From contig NZ_CP015163.1 in the NCBI RefSeq assembly GCF_003312875.1, forward strand, positions 7,502,001 through 7,566,000: DNA of 64,000 bases, given 5' to 3'. The DNA is from Amycolatopsis albispora (lineage in GTDB: Bacteria > Actinomycetota > Actinomycetes > Mycobacteriales > Pseudonocardiaceae). The stretch's first letter is position 1. Each line of letters opens with the position of its first letter. Shown one piece after another: positions 7,656-15,849 of the stretch. Under the pieces are notes generated by a model. It was not told the origin of the DNA. It saw only the letters and a program-made list of their open reading frames with translations, and searched no databases. The position numbers were made by a program, and so were the translations under genes.

Positions 7656-8858
7656 ATGAAGAACGTTCTGATCTCCGGCGCCAGCGTCGCCGGCCCGGCG
7701 CTGGCCCACTGGCTGCGCCGCCACGGGTTCGCACCGACCGTGGTGGAGCGCGCGCCCGCGCCCCGCCCCGGCGGCCAGGCGATCGACCTGCGGGGTGCCG
7801 CGCGCACCGTGGTCGAGCGCATGGGCCTGCTCGACGCGGTGCGGGCCGCGCACACCGGCGTCCGCGGAATGGCCAATGTGGACAGTGCGGGCCGCCGGGT
7901 GGTGGAGTTCCCGGCCGACGCGCTCGGCGACTCCGGCGGGGTCATCGCCGAGTTGGAGATCCTGCGCGGCGACCTGGTCGGCCTGCTGGTCGGCGCCGCC
8001 CAGGACGGGGTCGAGTACCTGTTCGGCGACTCGATCACCGGCCTCACCGAGCACGCGGACGGGGTCGAGGTCACCTTCGAGCACGCGGCACCGCGGACCT
8101 TCGACCTCGTGGTCGGCGCGGACGGATTGCACTCCAACGTGCGTGCACTGGCCTTCGGCCCGGAGCGGGAGTTCGTCACCGATCTCGGCTACCAGCTGGC
8201 GATCTTCGGCCTGGACGCGCCCGCTTCGCTGGGCGACTGGCAGTTGATGCACAACCTGCCCGCCGCGAACGGTGTCGGCGGTCGCATGGCGAGCCTCTAC
8301 CCGACACCCCACGGCGCGCGCGGTTACCTCTACTTCGTCACGCCGCCGCAGCCGCGGACCGGCTTGTGCGGGCAAAAGCAGCGGGTGGCCGACGCGTTCG
8401 AGGGGGCGGGCTGGGAGGTGCCGCACCTGCTGCGGGGCATGTGGGCGGCCGACGACTTCTTCACCGACCGCGCGGCGAAGGTGCATGTGGACGGCTGGTC
8501 GCGCGGCCGCGTGGTGCTGCTCGGCGACGCCGCGTTCGGCGGTTCGGTCGGGATGGGCACCAGCATGGCGCTGGTCGGCGCGTACGTGCTGGCCGGGGAA
8601 CTGGCGGCGGCGGGCGGCGACCACCGGATCGCCTTCGCCGCCTACGAGGCGAAGCTGCGGGACTACGTGCGGGCGAACCAGCAGCCGATGCCCGGCGGCA
8701 CGCGGGCGTTCCTGCCCTCGTCGGCGCTCGGCATCCGGCTGCGCGACGGGTTCACCCGCGTGATGCTGGCCGGGCCGTGGCGGAAACTGCTGACCGGCGG
8801 CATGCAGGAGAAGTCCGAATCGATCGAGCTGGCGGACTACGGCGTGGCGGTCCGGTAA
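7656..8858 (+). CDS. FAD-dependent aromatic-type monooxygenase
   Basis: A 400-residue single-component flavoprotein hydroxylase of the PheA/TfdB (FAD_binding_3) family, which inserts oxygen into an organic substrate using NAD(P)H. The N-terminal dinucleotide fold is LISGASVAGPALAHWLRRHG. The DG motif is LVVGADGLHSNVR around residue 160, and the GD motif is VVLLGDAAFGGSVGMGTSMAL around 285-305. I chose ATG 7656, preceded by AAGGGGAG, over an upstream in-frame ATG. The divergent GntR/TetR regulator probably controls it through 7537-7573. It overlaps the convergent TetR gene by 22 bp. The substrate is not predictable. Confidence 0.88.
   Translation: MKNVLISGASVAGPALAHWLRRHGFAPTVVERAPAPRPGGQAIDLRGAARTVVERMGLLDAVRAAHTGVRGMANVDSAGRRVVEFPADALGDSGGVIAELEILRGDLVGLLVGAAQDGVEYLFGDSITGLTEHADGVEVTFEHAAPRTFDLVVGADGLHSNVRALAFGPEREFVTDLGYQLAIFGLDAPASLGDWQLMHNLPAANGVGGRMASLYPTPHGARGYLYFVTPPQPRTGLCGQKQRVADAFEGAGWEVPHLLRGMWAADDFFTDRAAKVHVDGWSRGRVVLLGDAAFGGSVGMGTSMALVGAYVLAGELAAAGGDHRIAFAAYEAKLRDYVRANQQPMPGGTRAFLPSSALGIRLRDGFTRVMLAGPWRKLLTGGMQEKSESIELADYGVAVR
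8369..8381. repeat. GCAAAAGCAG motif, copy 5
   Basis: CGGGCAAAAGCAG inside the monooxygenase gene, here in a different reading frame (Gly-Gln-Lys-Gln), so the conservation is at the nucleotide level. Confidence 0.6.
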
Positions 8859-9484
8859 GAATGGCCGGCCGGAGGGTGCCGGTCGCTGGTCAGCGACGCG
8901 AGAATGATCTCCTGCGCGGACTGGACGGTGCGCGCGAACGCGTCCGGCTCCCGGCCGATGCGTTCGGCACCGGCGCGCATGACGCCGGACAGCAGCTCCA
9001 CGGCCAGCCGCACGTCGCCGACGTCCCGGAATTCCCCGCTTTCCACGCCGTCCCGGACGATGCGTTCCACCTGCACCACCACCGCGTGGAACGGCCCGTG
9101 CGGTCCCTTCGGCACCTCGGCGGCCAGTGGTGCGGCGGCGGGCAGGAACATCAACTGCATCGCCTGGTCGGTGCAGGCGTCCAGGACCGCTTCGACGGTC
9201 TCCCGCAGCCGGTCCGCCGCCGGCTCCCGGGAACGCTCCGCGATTGCCGTCACCCGCGCCAGCATGGGGCCGCTCGCCCGCTCCGCCAGCGCGAGGACCA
9301 GCGTGCGCTTGTCGCGCGCGTAGTTGTAGAGCGTGTTGCGAGCGAGCCCCGCCCTGGTCGCGATGTGCCCCAGGGTGATCGTGTCGTAGTCACGCTCGAG
9401 CAGCAGTTGCCGCAGCGCTTCGGCCAGGCCCGCCCACACCATCTCGTGGTGTTCCTCGATGCTGGCTCCCCGGATGCGCGGCAT
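8837..9484 (-). CDS. TetR-family regulator
   Basis: A 215-residue regulator. The helix-turn-helix covers about residues 20-65 (ALRQLLLERDYDTITLGHIA, then LARNTLYNYARDKRTLV). The remaining all-helical domain should bind an inducer. It starts 4 bp after the SnoaL-like gene stop, so the two form an operon read on the minus strand from about 9955. Two direct copies of CGACGATCTGTCG upstream of that operon (9978-10018) are the probable autoregulatory operators. Confidence 0.88.
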   Translation of the reverse strand: MPRIRGASIEEHHEMVWAGLAEALRQLLLERDYDTITLGHIATRAGLARNTLYNYARDKRTLVLALAERASGPMLARVTAIAERSREPAADRLRETVEAVLDACTDQAMQLMFLPAAAPLAAEVPKGPHGPFHAVVVQVERIVRDGVESGEFRDVGDVRLAVELLSGVMRAGAERIGREPDAFARTVQSAQEIILASLTSDRHPPAGHSYRTATP

Positions 9485-9488
9485 CCGG

Positions 9489-9950
9489 CTAGCCCGCCTG
9501 CCCGGCGGCGGCGAGATGGGCGTTCTCCTGGTACTTCGAGGTGAGCCGGACGCGGGTGAGCCGCCAGCCGTCCGGGGTGCGGACCGCCTCGTTGTCGTAG
9601 AAGCCGACCACCAGCCAGCGATTGCGCCCGTCGCCGGTGGCCTGGTCCGGAAGCCAGTGCTCGGCGCGGACGTGCGCGTGGATCTTCGCGGTGTCGCCGT
9701 CGACGTCGATGACGTGACCGCTGATGACGTGGTGGGTCGCCTGGAAGGGGGCGAAGGCGCCTCGGAGGATCTCGGTGTACTGGCCGACCGGCACGGCCAT
9801 CGGTGGCATCCCGGTCACCGATTCGAAGTCGAGGGTGACCTCGTCGGTGTAGACGCGGCCGGCGAGTTCGCTGAACTGCTTCAGGTCCGCCAGGTCGGCG
9901 TACCGGCCCATCAGCTCGACCAGCTCGAGGTGATCCATGGCCGTTTTCAT
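9489..9950 (-). CDS. SnoaL-like (NTF2-fold) protein
   Basis: A 153-residue NTF2-fold protein of the SnoaL_4 type: MDHLELVELMGRYADLADLK helix, acidic strand TDEVTLDFESVTG, then GHVIDVDGDTAKIHAHVRAEHW. Relatives include dehydratases, polyketide cyclases and isomerases. It has no signal peptide. GAGAGGGC precedes the ATG at 9950. An alternative start is the ATG four codons later. It forms an operon with the TetR gene at 8837-9484, and the pairing of an NTF2-fold protein with a TetR gene repeats that at 2125-3156. Confidence 0.8.
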   Translation of the reverse strand: MKTAMDHLELVELMGRYADLADLKQFSELAGRVYTDEVTLDFESVTGMPPMAVPVGQYTEILRGAFAPFQATHHVISGHVIDVDGDTAKIHAHVRAEHWLPDQATGDGRNRWLVVGFYDNEAVRTPDGWRLTRVRLTSKYQENAHLAAAGQAG

Positions 9951-9977
9951 GGCGGCCCTCTCCGCTCGGGTACTTTC

Positions 9978-10018
9978 GCGACGATCTGTCGTAAAAAGAG
10001 GTTACGACGATCTGTCGC
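9978..10018. promoter_or_regulatory. Tandem TetR-type operators
   Basis: CGACGATCTGTCG occurs at 9979-9991 and 10005-10017, 26 bp apart. With flanks each copy approximates TTACGAC-N5-GTCGTAA. They lie 29-68 bp upstream of the SnoaL-TetR operon start. Confidence 0.7.
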
Positions 10019-10036
10019 AAAACTCAAGCGGGGTGG

Positions 10037-10324
10037 CTAGGCGGCTTCGGGCAGCGCGCCCTGGGCGCGGAGGCGGGCGTGCTCGGCGAACTTGTGCCTG
10101 GTCCGCGCCACTTTCCGCCACCGGCGTCCGCGTTCGGGGTCGAGCAGTTCGGTGCGGCGCGCGAGCACCTCGGCGGCCTGGGCGGCCGAGGTGATCTCGG
10201 CCGCGGCGGCCAGGTACTCACCGGCTTCGATCAGCGCGTAGGCGTGCCGCATCTCGGTCTGGGCGGTGGCGTAGACGGCATAGGCGGTGAAGTTGTCGGC
10301 CAGCGGTCCGAGTGGGTGGGACAT
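10037..10324 (-). CDS. Hypothetical 95-residue protein
   Basis: No family recognised. The protein is mostly helical and Ala-rich: a short N-terminus, then HAYALIEAGEYLAAAAEITSA and a basic, Arg-rich middle (RGRRWRKVARTRHKFAEHAR). GGAG lies at a good distance from the ATG, and the third-codon-position GC is high, so it looks coding. There is no signal peptide or membrane segment. It is separated from the SnoaL operon by its operators and is divergent from the DUF2804 gene. The length and helical content would fit a small TPR-like or DNA-associated protein, but I do not assign a function. Confidence 0.5.
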   Translation of the reverse strand: MSHPLGPLADNFTAYAVYATAQTEMRHAYALIEAGEYLAAAAEITSAAQAAEVLARRTELLDPERGRRWRKVARTRHKFAEHARLRAQGALPEAA

Positions 10325-10458
10325 CGCTTTCTCCGTTCCGGTCGGCGGGGGCTTTCACCTCTACGTCGAAGCCGCCCGCCGGATATCGACATCGCCTGCG
10401 AAAATTCTGCACCCGTTCTCCCTAGGGGATACGTCAGTGCTTCGGTGTGTCGCGTCTT

Positions 10459-10464
10459 TAGGAT
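10459..10464 (+). promoter_or_regulatory. Leaderless -10 box of the DUF2804 gene
   Basis: TAGGAT, followed by six bases and the ATG at 10471, with no ribosome-binding site. Confidence 0.45.
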
Positions 10465-10470
10465 TGCCGG

Positions 10471-11271
10471 ATGCACGCACTGCCCTGGCGGGGCGACGGC
10501 CCCGGCCCGCTCGATCCCACGCGGTTGACCCGCTTCCGCGGCTTTCGCCCGCTGAAGCGCTGGCGGTACGTGGGTGTCTACGGGCCGCGGCTGCAACTCT
10601 GCGTCGGGCTGGTCCGGATCGCCGGTGCACCGCAGTCGTTCTGGGCGGTGCACGACCGCGATGGCGGCGCGTTCCGGGAGCGCACGGTCCTGCGCGCGGC
10701 CGTCGAACTGGCTGGTGACCGCGTGGTCTTCCCCGGTGGTGAGCTGCGGCTGACCAGCGCCGGGGAGCGCGTGGAGGTGGTGTCGCGGCACGGCGGCCAC
10801 CCGATCTGGACGCGCAAGACCCCGCTGCGCGTGCACGGCTGGGTGGAGGCGGGCGGCTCGCGGATCGAGGTCGACTCGCCGGGCCTGCTGGACGAGTCGG
10901 CCGGGCACCACGCGAGGGTGACCGAGTGGCGGTGGAGCGCCGGTTGCGGCACCGATCCCGCCGGGCGGCCGGTGGCCTGGAATCTGGTCGACGGAATTCA
11001 CGACGGCAGTTCTTCGGAACGCACGGTGTGGGTGGGCGGAACGGCGGTGGAAGTGCCGCCGGTGCGATTCGCCGATGATCTTTCTTCGGTGACCGAAGCG
11101 AATAACGAGCTGCGGTTCACCGTCGAAGAGGAACGGTCACGGCACGACCGGCTGTTCCTGGTGGACAGTGCTTACCGGCAGCCGTTCGGCCGGTTTTCCG
11201 GGGTACTGCCCGGAGGGGTCGAGCTGGCCGACGGCTTCGGGGTCATGGAAGAGCACTCCGTGCGCTGGTGA
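10471..11271 (+). CDS. DUF2804 family protein
   Basis: A 266-residue protein. KRWRYVGVYGPRLQLCVGLVRI (shown here as RWRYVGVYGPRLQLCVG) followed by FWAVHDRDGG is the recognisable DUF2804 signature. The remainder is beta-rich with WSAGCGTDPAGRPVAWNLVDG, typical of a beta-sandwich lipocalin-like fold. The biochemical role of the family is not established. No signal peptide is visible. The start is supported by a TAGGAT box six bases upstream. The 3' end overlaps the convergent VOC gene by 29 bp. Confidence 0.75.
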   Translation: MHALPWRGDGPGPLDPTRLTRFRGFRPLKRWRYVGVYGPRLQLCVGLVRIAGAPQSFWAVHDRDGGAFRERTVLRAAVELAGDRVVFPGGELRLTSAGERVEVVSRHGGHPIWTRKTPLRVHGWVEAGGSRIEVDSPGLLDESAGHHARVTEWRWSAGCGTDPAGRPVAWNLVDGIHDGSSSERTVWVGGTAVEVPPVRFADDLSSVTEANNELRFTVEEERSRHDRLFLVDSAYRQPFGRFSGVLPGGVELADGFGVMEEHSVRW

Positions 11272-11845
11272 GCCGGAAGCCGATGCCCTCCGGGCTGCGC
11301 ACCCAGCCGGAACCGGGTTCGCCGACCGGCAGCGCGAGTGTCCACCCGGGTTCGTCACCGCGGACAAAATCGGCCGACGGCGGTACTTCGCCCAGCACGC
11401 GATCGTAGAAGGACCGCGCCGCGGCGGGATCCGGGCAGGCGAGCACCAGCCGTCCCGGTGGCTCCGGCCAGCCGCTGAACGCCCGCGCCTCCCAGAAGGA
11501 CACCGCCGCCCCGGCTGGATCGAGCAAAGTGGACAGACGGCCCTGGTCACCGGCGTCGAACGGGCCGGCCACCAGCGTGGCGCCGTGCTCGACCGCGGCG
11601 GCCGTGCGCTGGTCCACGTGGTCGACCGCGAGGTAGAAGGCCAGGTGGGGCGGGGTGCCCGGCGGGTAGATCGGGTTCGCCAGATCGCTCACCCCGCCGA
11701 GTTCGCGGTCGCCGTCGTAGATCTTGGTGGCCTGGCGCCAGTCCTGCTCGTCCACCGCGAACCGCCAGCCGAGCGCGGCCGAGAAGAACTCGGCGGTGCC
11801 GGCCACGTCCCGGGTTTTCAGGTCCAGCCAGCAGAAGTCGGTCAC
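11243..11845 (-). CDS. Double VOC (glyoxalase/bleomycin-resistance fold) protein
   Basis: A 200-residue protein with a complete N-terminal VOC module (FCWLDLKTRDVAGTAEFFSAALGW to LDPAGAAVSFWEA, given in parts) and a second, shorter module beginning at LVLACPDPAAARSFYDRVLGE. VOC proteins are metal-dependent lyases, dioxygenases or drug-binding proteins, and no activity can be assigned here. The second module seems truncated, ending at GIGFRLTSA. The GTG start overlaps the stop of the NlpC/P60 gene in a GTGA junction, indicating translational coupling on the minus strand. Confidence 0.8.
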   Translation of the reverse strand: MTDFCWLDLKTRDVAGTAEFFSAALGWRFAVDEQDWRQATKIYDGDRELGGVSDLANPIYPPGTPPHLAFYLAVDHVDQRTAAAVEHGATLVAGPFDAGDQGRLSTLLDPAGAAVSFWEARAFSGWPEPPGRLVLACPDPAAARSFYDRVLGEVPPSADFVRGDEPGWTLALPVGEPGSGWVRSPEGIGFRLTSARSALP

Positions 11846-12801
11846 GGCCTGGCCGCCCCGGCGTAGTCGTCACCGCGGGTGCGGTAGCTGTGCAGCTGGA
11901 TCGCCTGGCCCTCGGTCGGCGCGTTCACCATCAGCCCGTTGCCCACGTACATGCCGACGTGGTGGATGCGGGTGCCCGGATTGCCGTAGAACACCAGATC
12001 ACCGAGCGCGGGCTCCGCCGAGGACGCGCCGAGCGCGCGGAACTGGCTGTCGGCCGTGCGCGGCAACTGCACCCCGGCACTGTCGTAGGCGGCCTTGGTC
12101 AGCCCCGAGCAGTCGAAACCAGCCGCGCCCGCCTCCGGGCCGTTGCCGCCCCAGACGTACGGCAGGCCGATCTGGTCGAGCGCGAACCGGGTGGCGCGGG
12201 TGGACGGCGCCGTCGCCAGCTCGGGGTTCAGCGAGAGCGTGGCGTAGAGCTGCGCGTTGCCGAGCGCCTTCTGTCGGAAGAGTTCGGCGTCAGTGCCGTC
12301 GGCGTACGCGCCGACCGCCTTCCACCAGCCGGTGTTCAGGTCGACGCCCTTGCCGCACAGCTTGCGACCGGCCGCGATCGCCCCGTCGGCGGTGCCGTCG
12401 CGGTGGTTGTCAGCGGCCTTGCCCATGCCCGCCAGGGTGACCCAGGTGAGGTGGCAGCCCGGCCGTTCCTCGCGCAGCTTCAGCTCGCCGGTGGCGTAGG
12501 CGGCCAGCGCCCGCGGCGGGATGTCGAGCGGCCCGGCGAGCTTCGCCACCCACAGGTCCAGCTCGTTCGGCGCGGCCGCGGGCGCCACGGCTTCGACCGG
12601 CGCCGTCTCGCGCAGGGTCGACGGCCCGGCGGGCACCGCGCCACCACCGACCGGGTGCACCGCGGCCGCCTGCGGCACCGGATCCGCGGCATCGGGTTTC
12701 GCCACCATGTACCCGGCGATCGCCAGCGCGCCGACCAGCGGAACCGCGACCAGCGCCCGCCCGCCCGCGCCCGCGAGAAAGCGGTGCAGTCGATTTGCCA
12801 C
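11842..12801 (-). CDS. Membrane-anchored peptidoglycan hydrolase with transglycosylase-like and NlpC/P60 domains
   Basis: The 319-residue protein begins with a transmembrane or uncleaved signal segment (residues about 16-33) and a Pro/Ala linker. Residues about 80-195 resemble a lytic transglycosylase-like domain, with Glu in ATGELKLREERPGCHLTWVTL. Residues about 200-317 are NlpC/P60, with the catalytic Cys231 in FDCSG and His280/281 in HHVGMYVG. Such proteins cut the stem peptide, and possibly the glycan, of the cell wall during growth or division. The start is GTG at 12801. The VOC gene is translationally coupled downstream, although its function looks unrelated. Confidence 0.88.
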   Translation of the reverse strand: MANRLHRFLAGAGGRALVAVPLVGALAIAGYMVAKPDAADPVPQAAAVHPVGGGAVPAGPSTLRETAPVEAVAPAAAPNELDLWVAKLAGPLDIPPRALAAYATGELKLREERPGCHLTWVTLAGMGKAADNHRDGTADGAIAAGRKLCGKGVDLNTGWWKAVGAYADGTDAELFRQKALGNAQLYATLSLNPELATAPSTRATRFALDQIGLPYVWGGNGPEAGAAGFDCSGLTKAAYDSAGVQLPRTADSQFRALGASSAEPALGDLVFYGNPGTRIHHVGMYVGNGLMVNAPTEGQAIQLHSYRTRGDDYAGAARP

Positions 12802-12864
12802 GCGGTCAGGCTAGAGGGCGGCCGCGGAGCCGACCGCCGAATATCCCGAAGCGCGGGACTCTTC

Positions 12865-12870
12865 TAACCT
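12865..12870 (+). promoter_or_regulatory. Probable leaderless -10 box of birA
   Basis: TAACCT is followed by six bases and the GTG at 12877. An alternative GTG seven codons further on has a weak GGAG. Confidence 0.4.
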
Positions 12871-12876
12871 GAAGGG

Positions 12877-13719
12877 GTGAACCACCGGAGTGCCCCCGTG
12901 GACGAGGCCGCCCTGCGCGCCGCTCTTCTCCAGCCCGACGGCCCGTACGCCGCGATCGACGTCGTGCCCAGCACCGGCTCCACCAACGCCGATCTGCGCG
13001 CCGCCGCCACCACCGACGACGGTTTCCAGGCGGAGGACCGCACGGTGCTGATCGCCGACGAGCAGACCGCCGGCGTCGGCAGGCGTGCCCGCGACTGGCG
13101 CTCCCCGAAGGGCGCGGGCATCTACCTCAGCGTGCTGCTGCGCCCGCGCGAGGTGAGCTTCGCCGGGCTCGGCTCGCTCGCCGTGGTCGCCGGGCTCGCG
13201 TTGGTCGACGTGGCCGCCGACCTCGGCGTGGACGCGGTGCTGAAGTGGCCGAACGACGTGCTCGCCGGCCCCGATCGGGCGAAATGCGCCGGGGTGCTGT
13301 CCGAGGCGCTGTCCTCCGACGAGATCGGCGTGGTGCTCGGCATCGGGCTGAACGTGCTGCCGCTCAAGGAGAAGGTGCCGCCGGGCCCGGGCGGGCTGCC
13401 TGCCACCTCGCTGGCCGAGCAGGGCGCGCGCACCACCGACCGCACCGAGATCGCGCGCCTGCTGCTCACCGCCTTCGCCGACCGGGAAAGCCGCTGGCGG
13501 GCGGCGGGCGGTGACCTCGAGCGGGCCGGGCTGCTGGCCGACTACCGGCGGCACTGCGCCACGCTCGGCCAGGGCGTCAACATCATCACGCCGGACGGCG
13601 GCGCGGTGCCCGGCGAGGCGGTGGACGTGGACTCCTCGGGGCAGTTGGTGCTGAAGACCCCGGGTGGGCAGCGGCGCACCATCTTTGCCGGCGACGTGGT
13701 GCACCTGCGGCCCAGCTGA
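12877..13719 (+). CDS. birA: Biotin-[acetyl-CoA-carboxylase] ligase
   Basis: A 280-residue ligase that makes biotinyl-AMP and attaches biotin to the lysine of carboxylase carrier chains. Recognisable motifs are STGSTNADLRAAA, TAGVGRRARDW (the GRGRxW-type biotinyl-AMP loop), LKWPNDVL and the C-terminal SH3-like domain (GEAVDVDSSGQLVLKT). The N-terminal winged helix of E. coli BirA is absent, so it is a class I non-regulatory enzyme. Its partner carboxylases are represented by the beta chains at 16-1659 and 48633-50219. The neighbouring PH-domain gene and accD5 reproduce the mycobacterial neighbourhood. Confidence 0.95.
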   Translation: MNHRSAPVDEAALRAALLQPDGPYAAIDVVPSTGSTNADLRAAATTDDGFQAEDRTVLIADEQTAGVGRRARDWRSPKGAGIYLSVLLRPREVSFAGLGSLAVVAGLALVDVAADLGVDAVLKWPNDVLAGPDRAKCAGVLSEALSSDEIGVVLGIGLNVLPLKEKVPPGPGGLPATSLAEQGARTTDRTEIARLLLTAFADRESRWRAAGGDLERAGLLADYRRHCATLGQGVNIITPDGGAVPGEAVDVDSSGQLVLKTPGGQRRTIFAGDVVHLRPS

Positions 13720-13766
13720 CGAGTACGGTAAACGCACCTGCAGGCTTCGAGCACGGGAGCGTCGAC

Positions 13767-14321
13767 GTGGCTTACCCAGACGATCTGCTCAGCGAAGGCG
13801 AGCGCGTCGTGGTGCACAAGCACCCGCATTTCAAGATGCTGGTGCTGCCCTTCCTGGTCCTGCTGATCACCATCGGCGCGGGGATCTGGCTGGCCACGCT
13901 GGCCATGGACGCGACACCGCCGTGGGACACGGTGTGGCTGATCGCCATCGGCGCGGTCGGGCTGCTGCTGATCGTGTGGTTGTTCCTGACCCCGTTCGTC
14001 CGCTGGCGCACCACGCACTTCATCGTCACCACGGACCGGCTGATCGCGCGTGAGGGCGTGCTCAAGCGGACCGGGATCGACATCCCGATGTCGCGGATCA
14101 ACAGCGTGCGCTTCGAGCACGGGCTGATCGACCGCGTTTTCGGCTGCGGCACGCTGATCATCGAGTCCGCCTCCGACGAGCCGCTGACCTTCGAGGACAT
14201 CCCGAAGGTCGAGCAGGTGCACACGCACATCTACCGCGAGGTCAACGACAACCCGTACGACGACTTCGTCCAGCAGCAGGCGCCACCGCAGGAGCCGCCG
14301 CAGCGCGGACGGGGGCGCTGA
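13767..14321 (+). CDS. PH domain (bPH2) membrane protein
   Basis: A 184-residue protein with two transmembrane helices (about residues 23-45 and 55-78), followed by a bacterial PH-like domain: TTHFIVTTDRLIAREGVLKR, then IDIPMSRINSVRFEHGLIDR and GCGTLIIESA. The tail is Gln/Pro/Arg-rich. The domain faces the cytoplasm, and its binding partner is unknown. By position it corresponds to the Rv3278c-type protein next to birA in mycobacteria. It follows birA by 47 bp and precedes HMG-CoA lyase by one base, so the three genes probably form one unit. Confidence 0.88.
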   Translation: MAYPDDLLSEGERVVVHKHPHFKMLVLPFLVLLITIGAGIWLATLAMDATPPWDTVWLIAIGAVGLLLIVWLFLTPFVRWRTTHFIVTTDRLIAREGVLKRTGIDIPMSRINSVRFEHGLIDRVFGCGTLIIESASDEPLTFEDIPKVEQVHTHIYREVNDNPYDDFVQQQAPPQEPPQRGRGR

Positions 14322-14322
14322 G

Positions 14323-15252
14323 TTGGGCGCACGCGAAGTCGGCCTGCCCGATCGGGTCCCCGCGGAAGGCCTGCCGGAACGGGTGACGATCTGGGAGGTC
14401 GGCGCCCGCGACGGCCTGCAGAACGAGAAGGCCGTGGTCCCGGTCGAGGTGAAGCTGGAGTTCCTGGACAGGCTGGCCGGGGCCGGGTTGTCCGTGCTGG
14501 AGGCGACCAGCTTCGTGCACCCGAAGTGGGTGCCGCAGCTGGCCGACGCCGAGCAGTTGCTGGCCGGGCTCGAGCGCCGGGAGGGCGTTTCGTACCCGGT
14601 GCTGGTGCCGAACGCGCGTGGCCTGGACAGGGCGCTGGCCGCCGGGGTGTCCAGCATCGCGATCTTCGCCAGCGCCACCGAGACCTTCGCCAAGCGCAAC
14701 CTGAACTCGAGCCTGGACGAGCAGTTCGGCATGTTCGAGCCGGTCGTCGAACGCGCGCTGGCCGAGGGGCTCCAGGTGCGCGGGTACCTGTCGATGTGCT
14801 TCGGCGACCCGTGGGAGGGCCCGGTGCCCGCCGAACAGGTGGTCGCGGCCGGCAGGCGGCTGCTGGACATGGGCTGCTTCCAGCTCTCCCTCGGCGACAC
14901 CATCGGCGTGGCCACGCCCGGCCAGGTGGAGCGGGTGGTCGGCGGCTTCGCTTCGCCGGACCAGCTGGCCGTGCACTTCCACGACACCTACGGCCAGGCG
15001 CTGTCGAACACGCTGGCCGCGCTGCGCCTCGGTGTGTCCACTGTGGACTCCTCGGCGGGCGGGCTGGGCGGCTGCCCGTACGCCGAATCGGCCACCGGGA
15101 ACCTCGCCACCGAGGACCTGGTCTGGCTGCTCGACGGCCTCGGCATCGAGCACGGCGCCGACCTCGACGCGCTCGTGCGCACCAGCACGTGGATGGCGGA
15201 GCAGCTGGGCAGGCCCAGCCCGTCGAGGGTGGTCAAGGCACTCGCCGGCTGA
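14323..15252 (+). CDS. Hydroxymethylglutaryl-CoA lyase
   Basis: A 309-residue TIM-barrel enzyme that cleaves HMG-CoA to acetyl-CoA and acetoacetate, the last step of leucine breakdown. VGARDGLQNE carries the catalytic Arg/Asp. HFHDTYGQALSN supplies metal-binding His residues, and GGLGGCPYA is the active-site Cys loop. The TTG start lies one base after the stop of the PH-domain gene, with a GGGGGCG stretch upstream, suggesting coupled translation. No other leucine-catabolic genes are in the window, although acyl-CoA carboxylase and dehydrogenase genes are nearby. A GTCCACTGTGGAC motif lies inside (15036-15048). Confidence 0.92.
   Translation: MGAREVGLPDRVPAEGLPERVTIWEVGARDGLQNEKAVVPVEVKLEFLDRLAGAGLSVLEATSFVHPKWVPQLADAEQLLAGLERREGVSYPVLVPNARGLDRALAAGVSSIAIFASATETFAKRNLNSSLDEQFGMFEPVVERALAEGLQVRGYLSMCFGDPWEGPVPAEQVVAAGRRLLDMGCFQLSLGDTIGVATPGQVERVVGGFASPDQLAVHFHDTYGQALSNTLAALRLGVSTVDSSAGGLGGCPYAESATGNLATEDLVWLLDGLGIEHGADLDALVRTSTWMAEQLGRPSPSRVVKALAG
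15036..15048. repeat. GTCC-N5-GGAC motif (GTCCACTGTGGAC)
   Basis: Exact member of a recurring quasi-palindrome, here inside the HMG-CoA lyase gene and encoding Ser-Thr-Val-Asp with the non-preferred ACT codon. Confidence 0.6.
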
Positions 15253-15378
15253 GCCCTGGCCCGGCACGCGGCGGTGGGCCGCCGACTCGATGTGGGCACA
15301 TTTCCCGGTCCGGTGGAACCGGCGGGCGGTGTGCCGCGTCAGAACCGTTGCCGACCGCTGTGGCTGGAGGAGACCGTC

Positions 15379-15849
15379 GTGACCGAGTATCGAGCGCGCG
15401 TGGACGAACTGCTCGCCGACTACCGGCGCAGCCGCGACCACCTGGCCGGCGTGCAGCGGGAACTGGCCGCCGTGCGGGCCACCGCGAGCAGCGGGGACGG
15501 GCTGGTCAAGGCGACGGTCGGGCCGCAGGGCGCGCTGACCGGCCTGGAGATCGGCAACGCCGCCTACCGCGAATACGGGCCGGCCGAACTCGCCAAGGAG
15601 ATCGTGCGCCTGGTCGACACGGCCGGCATGAAGGCGTTCACCAGCGCCGAAGAGGTGCTGGCCCCGGCTTTGCCGAAGGGCACCGATCCGCACGCGCTGC
15701 TGCGCGGCACCGCGGACCTGGACGCCGCCGAACTGGTCCCGGCCGAACCGGCCGAGGAGGCCAAGGAATCGGCTGAGGACGACAGCTTCGAGGACCAGGT
15801 CTGGCTCGACGACGAGGGCTGGCCCACCGCTGGATCGGACGGGCGGTGA
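15379..15849 (+). CDS. YbaB/EbfC-like protein of a toxin cassette
   Basis: A 156-residue protein. Residues about 1-95 have the YbaB/EbfC fold (a helix, RVDELLADYRRSRDHLAGVQ, then the strand region GLVKATVGPQGALTGLEI and a second helix), followed by an acidic tail. YbaB proteins bind nucleoid DNA. In actinomycetes, divergent copies sit next to secretion-target proteins, where the role may be chaperone-like. The GTG at 15379 was chosen because CTGGAGGAG lies 7 bp upstream. It overlaps the next gene by GTGA and starts the cassette that ends with the TNT toxin and its candidate immunity gene. Confidence 0.75.
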   Translation: MTEYRARVDELLADYRRSRDHLAGVQRELAAVRATASSGDGLVKATVGPQGALTGLEIGNAAYREYGPAELAKEIVRLVDTAGMKAFTSAEEVLAPALPKGTDPHALLRGTADLDAAELVPAEPAEEAKESAEDDSFEDQVWLDDEGWPTAGSDGR

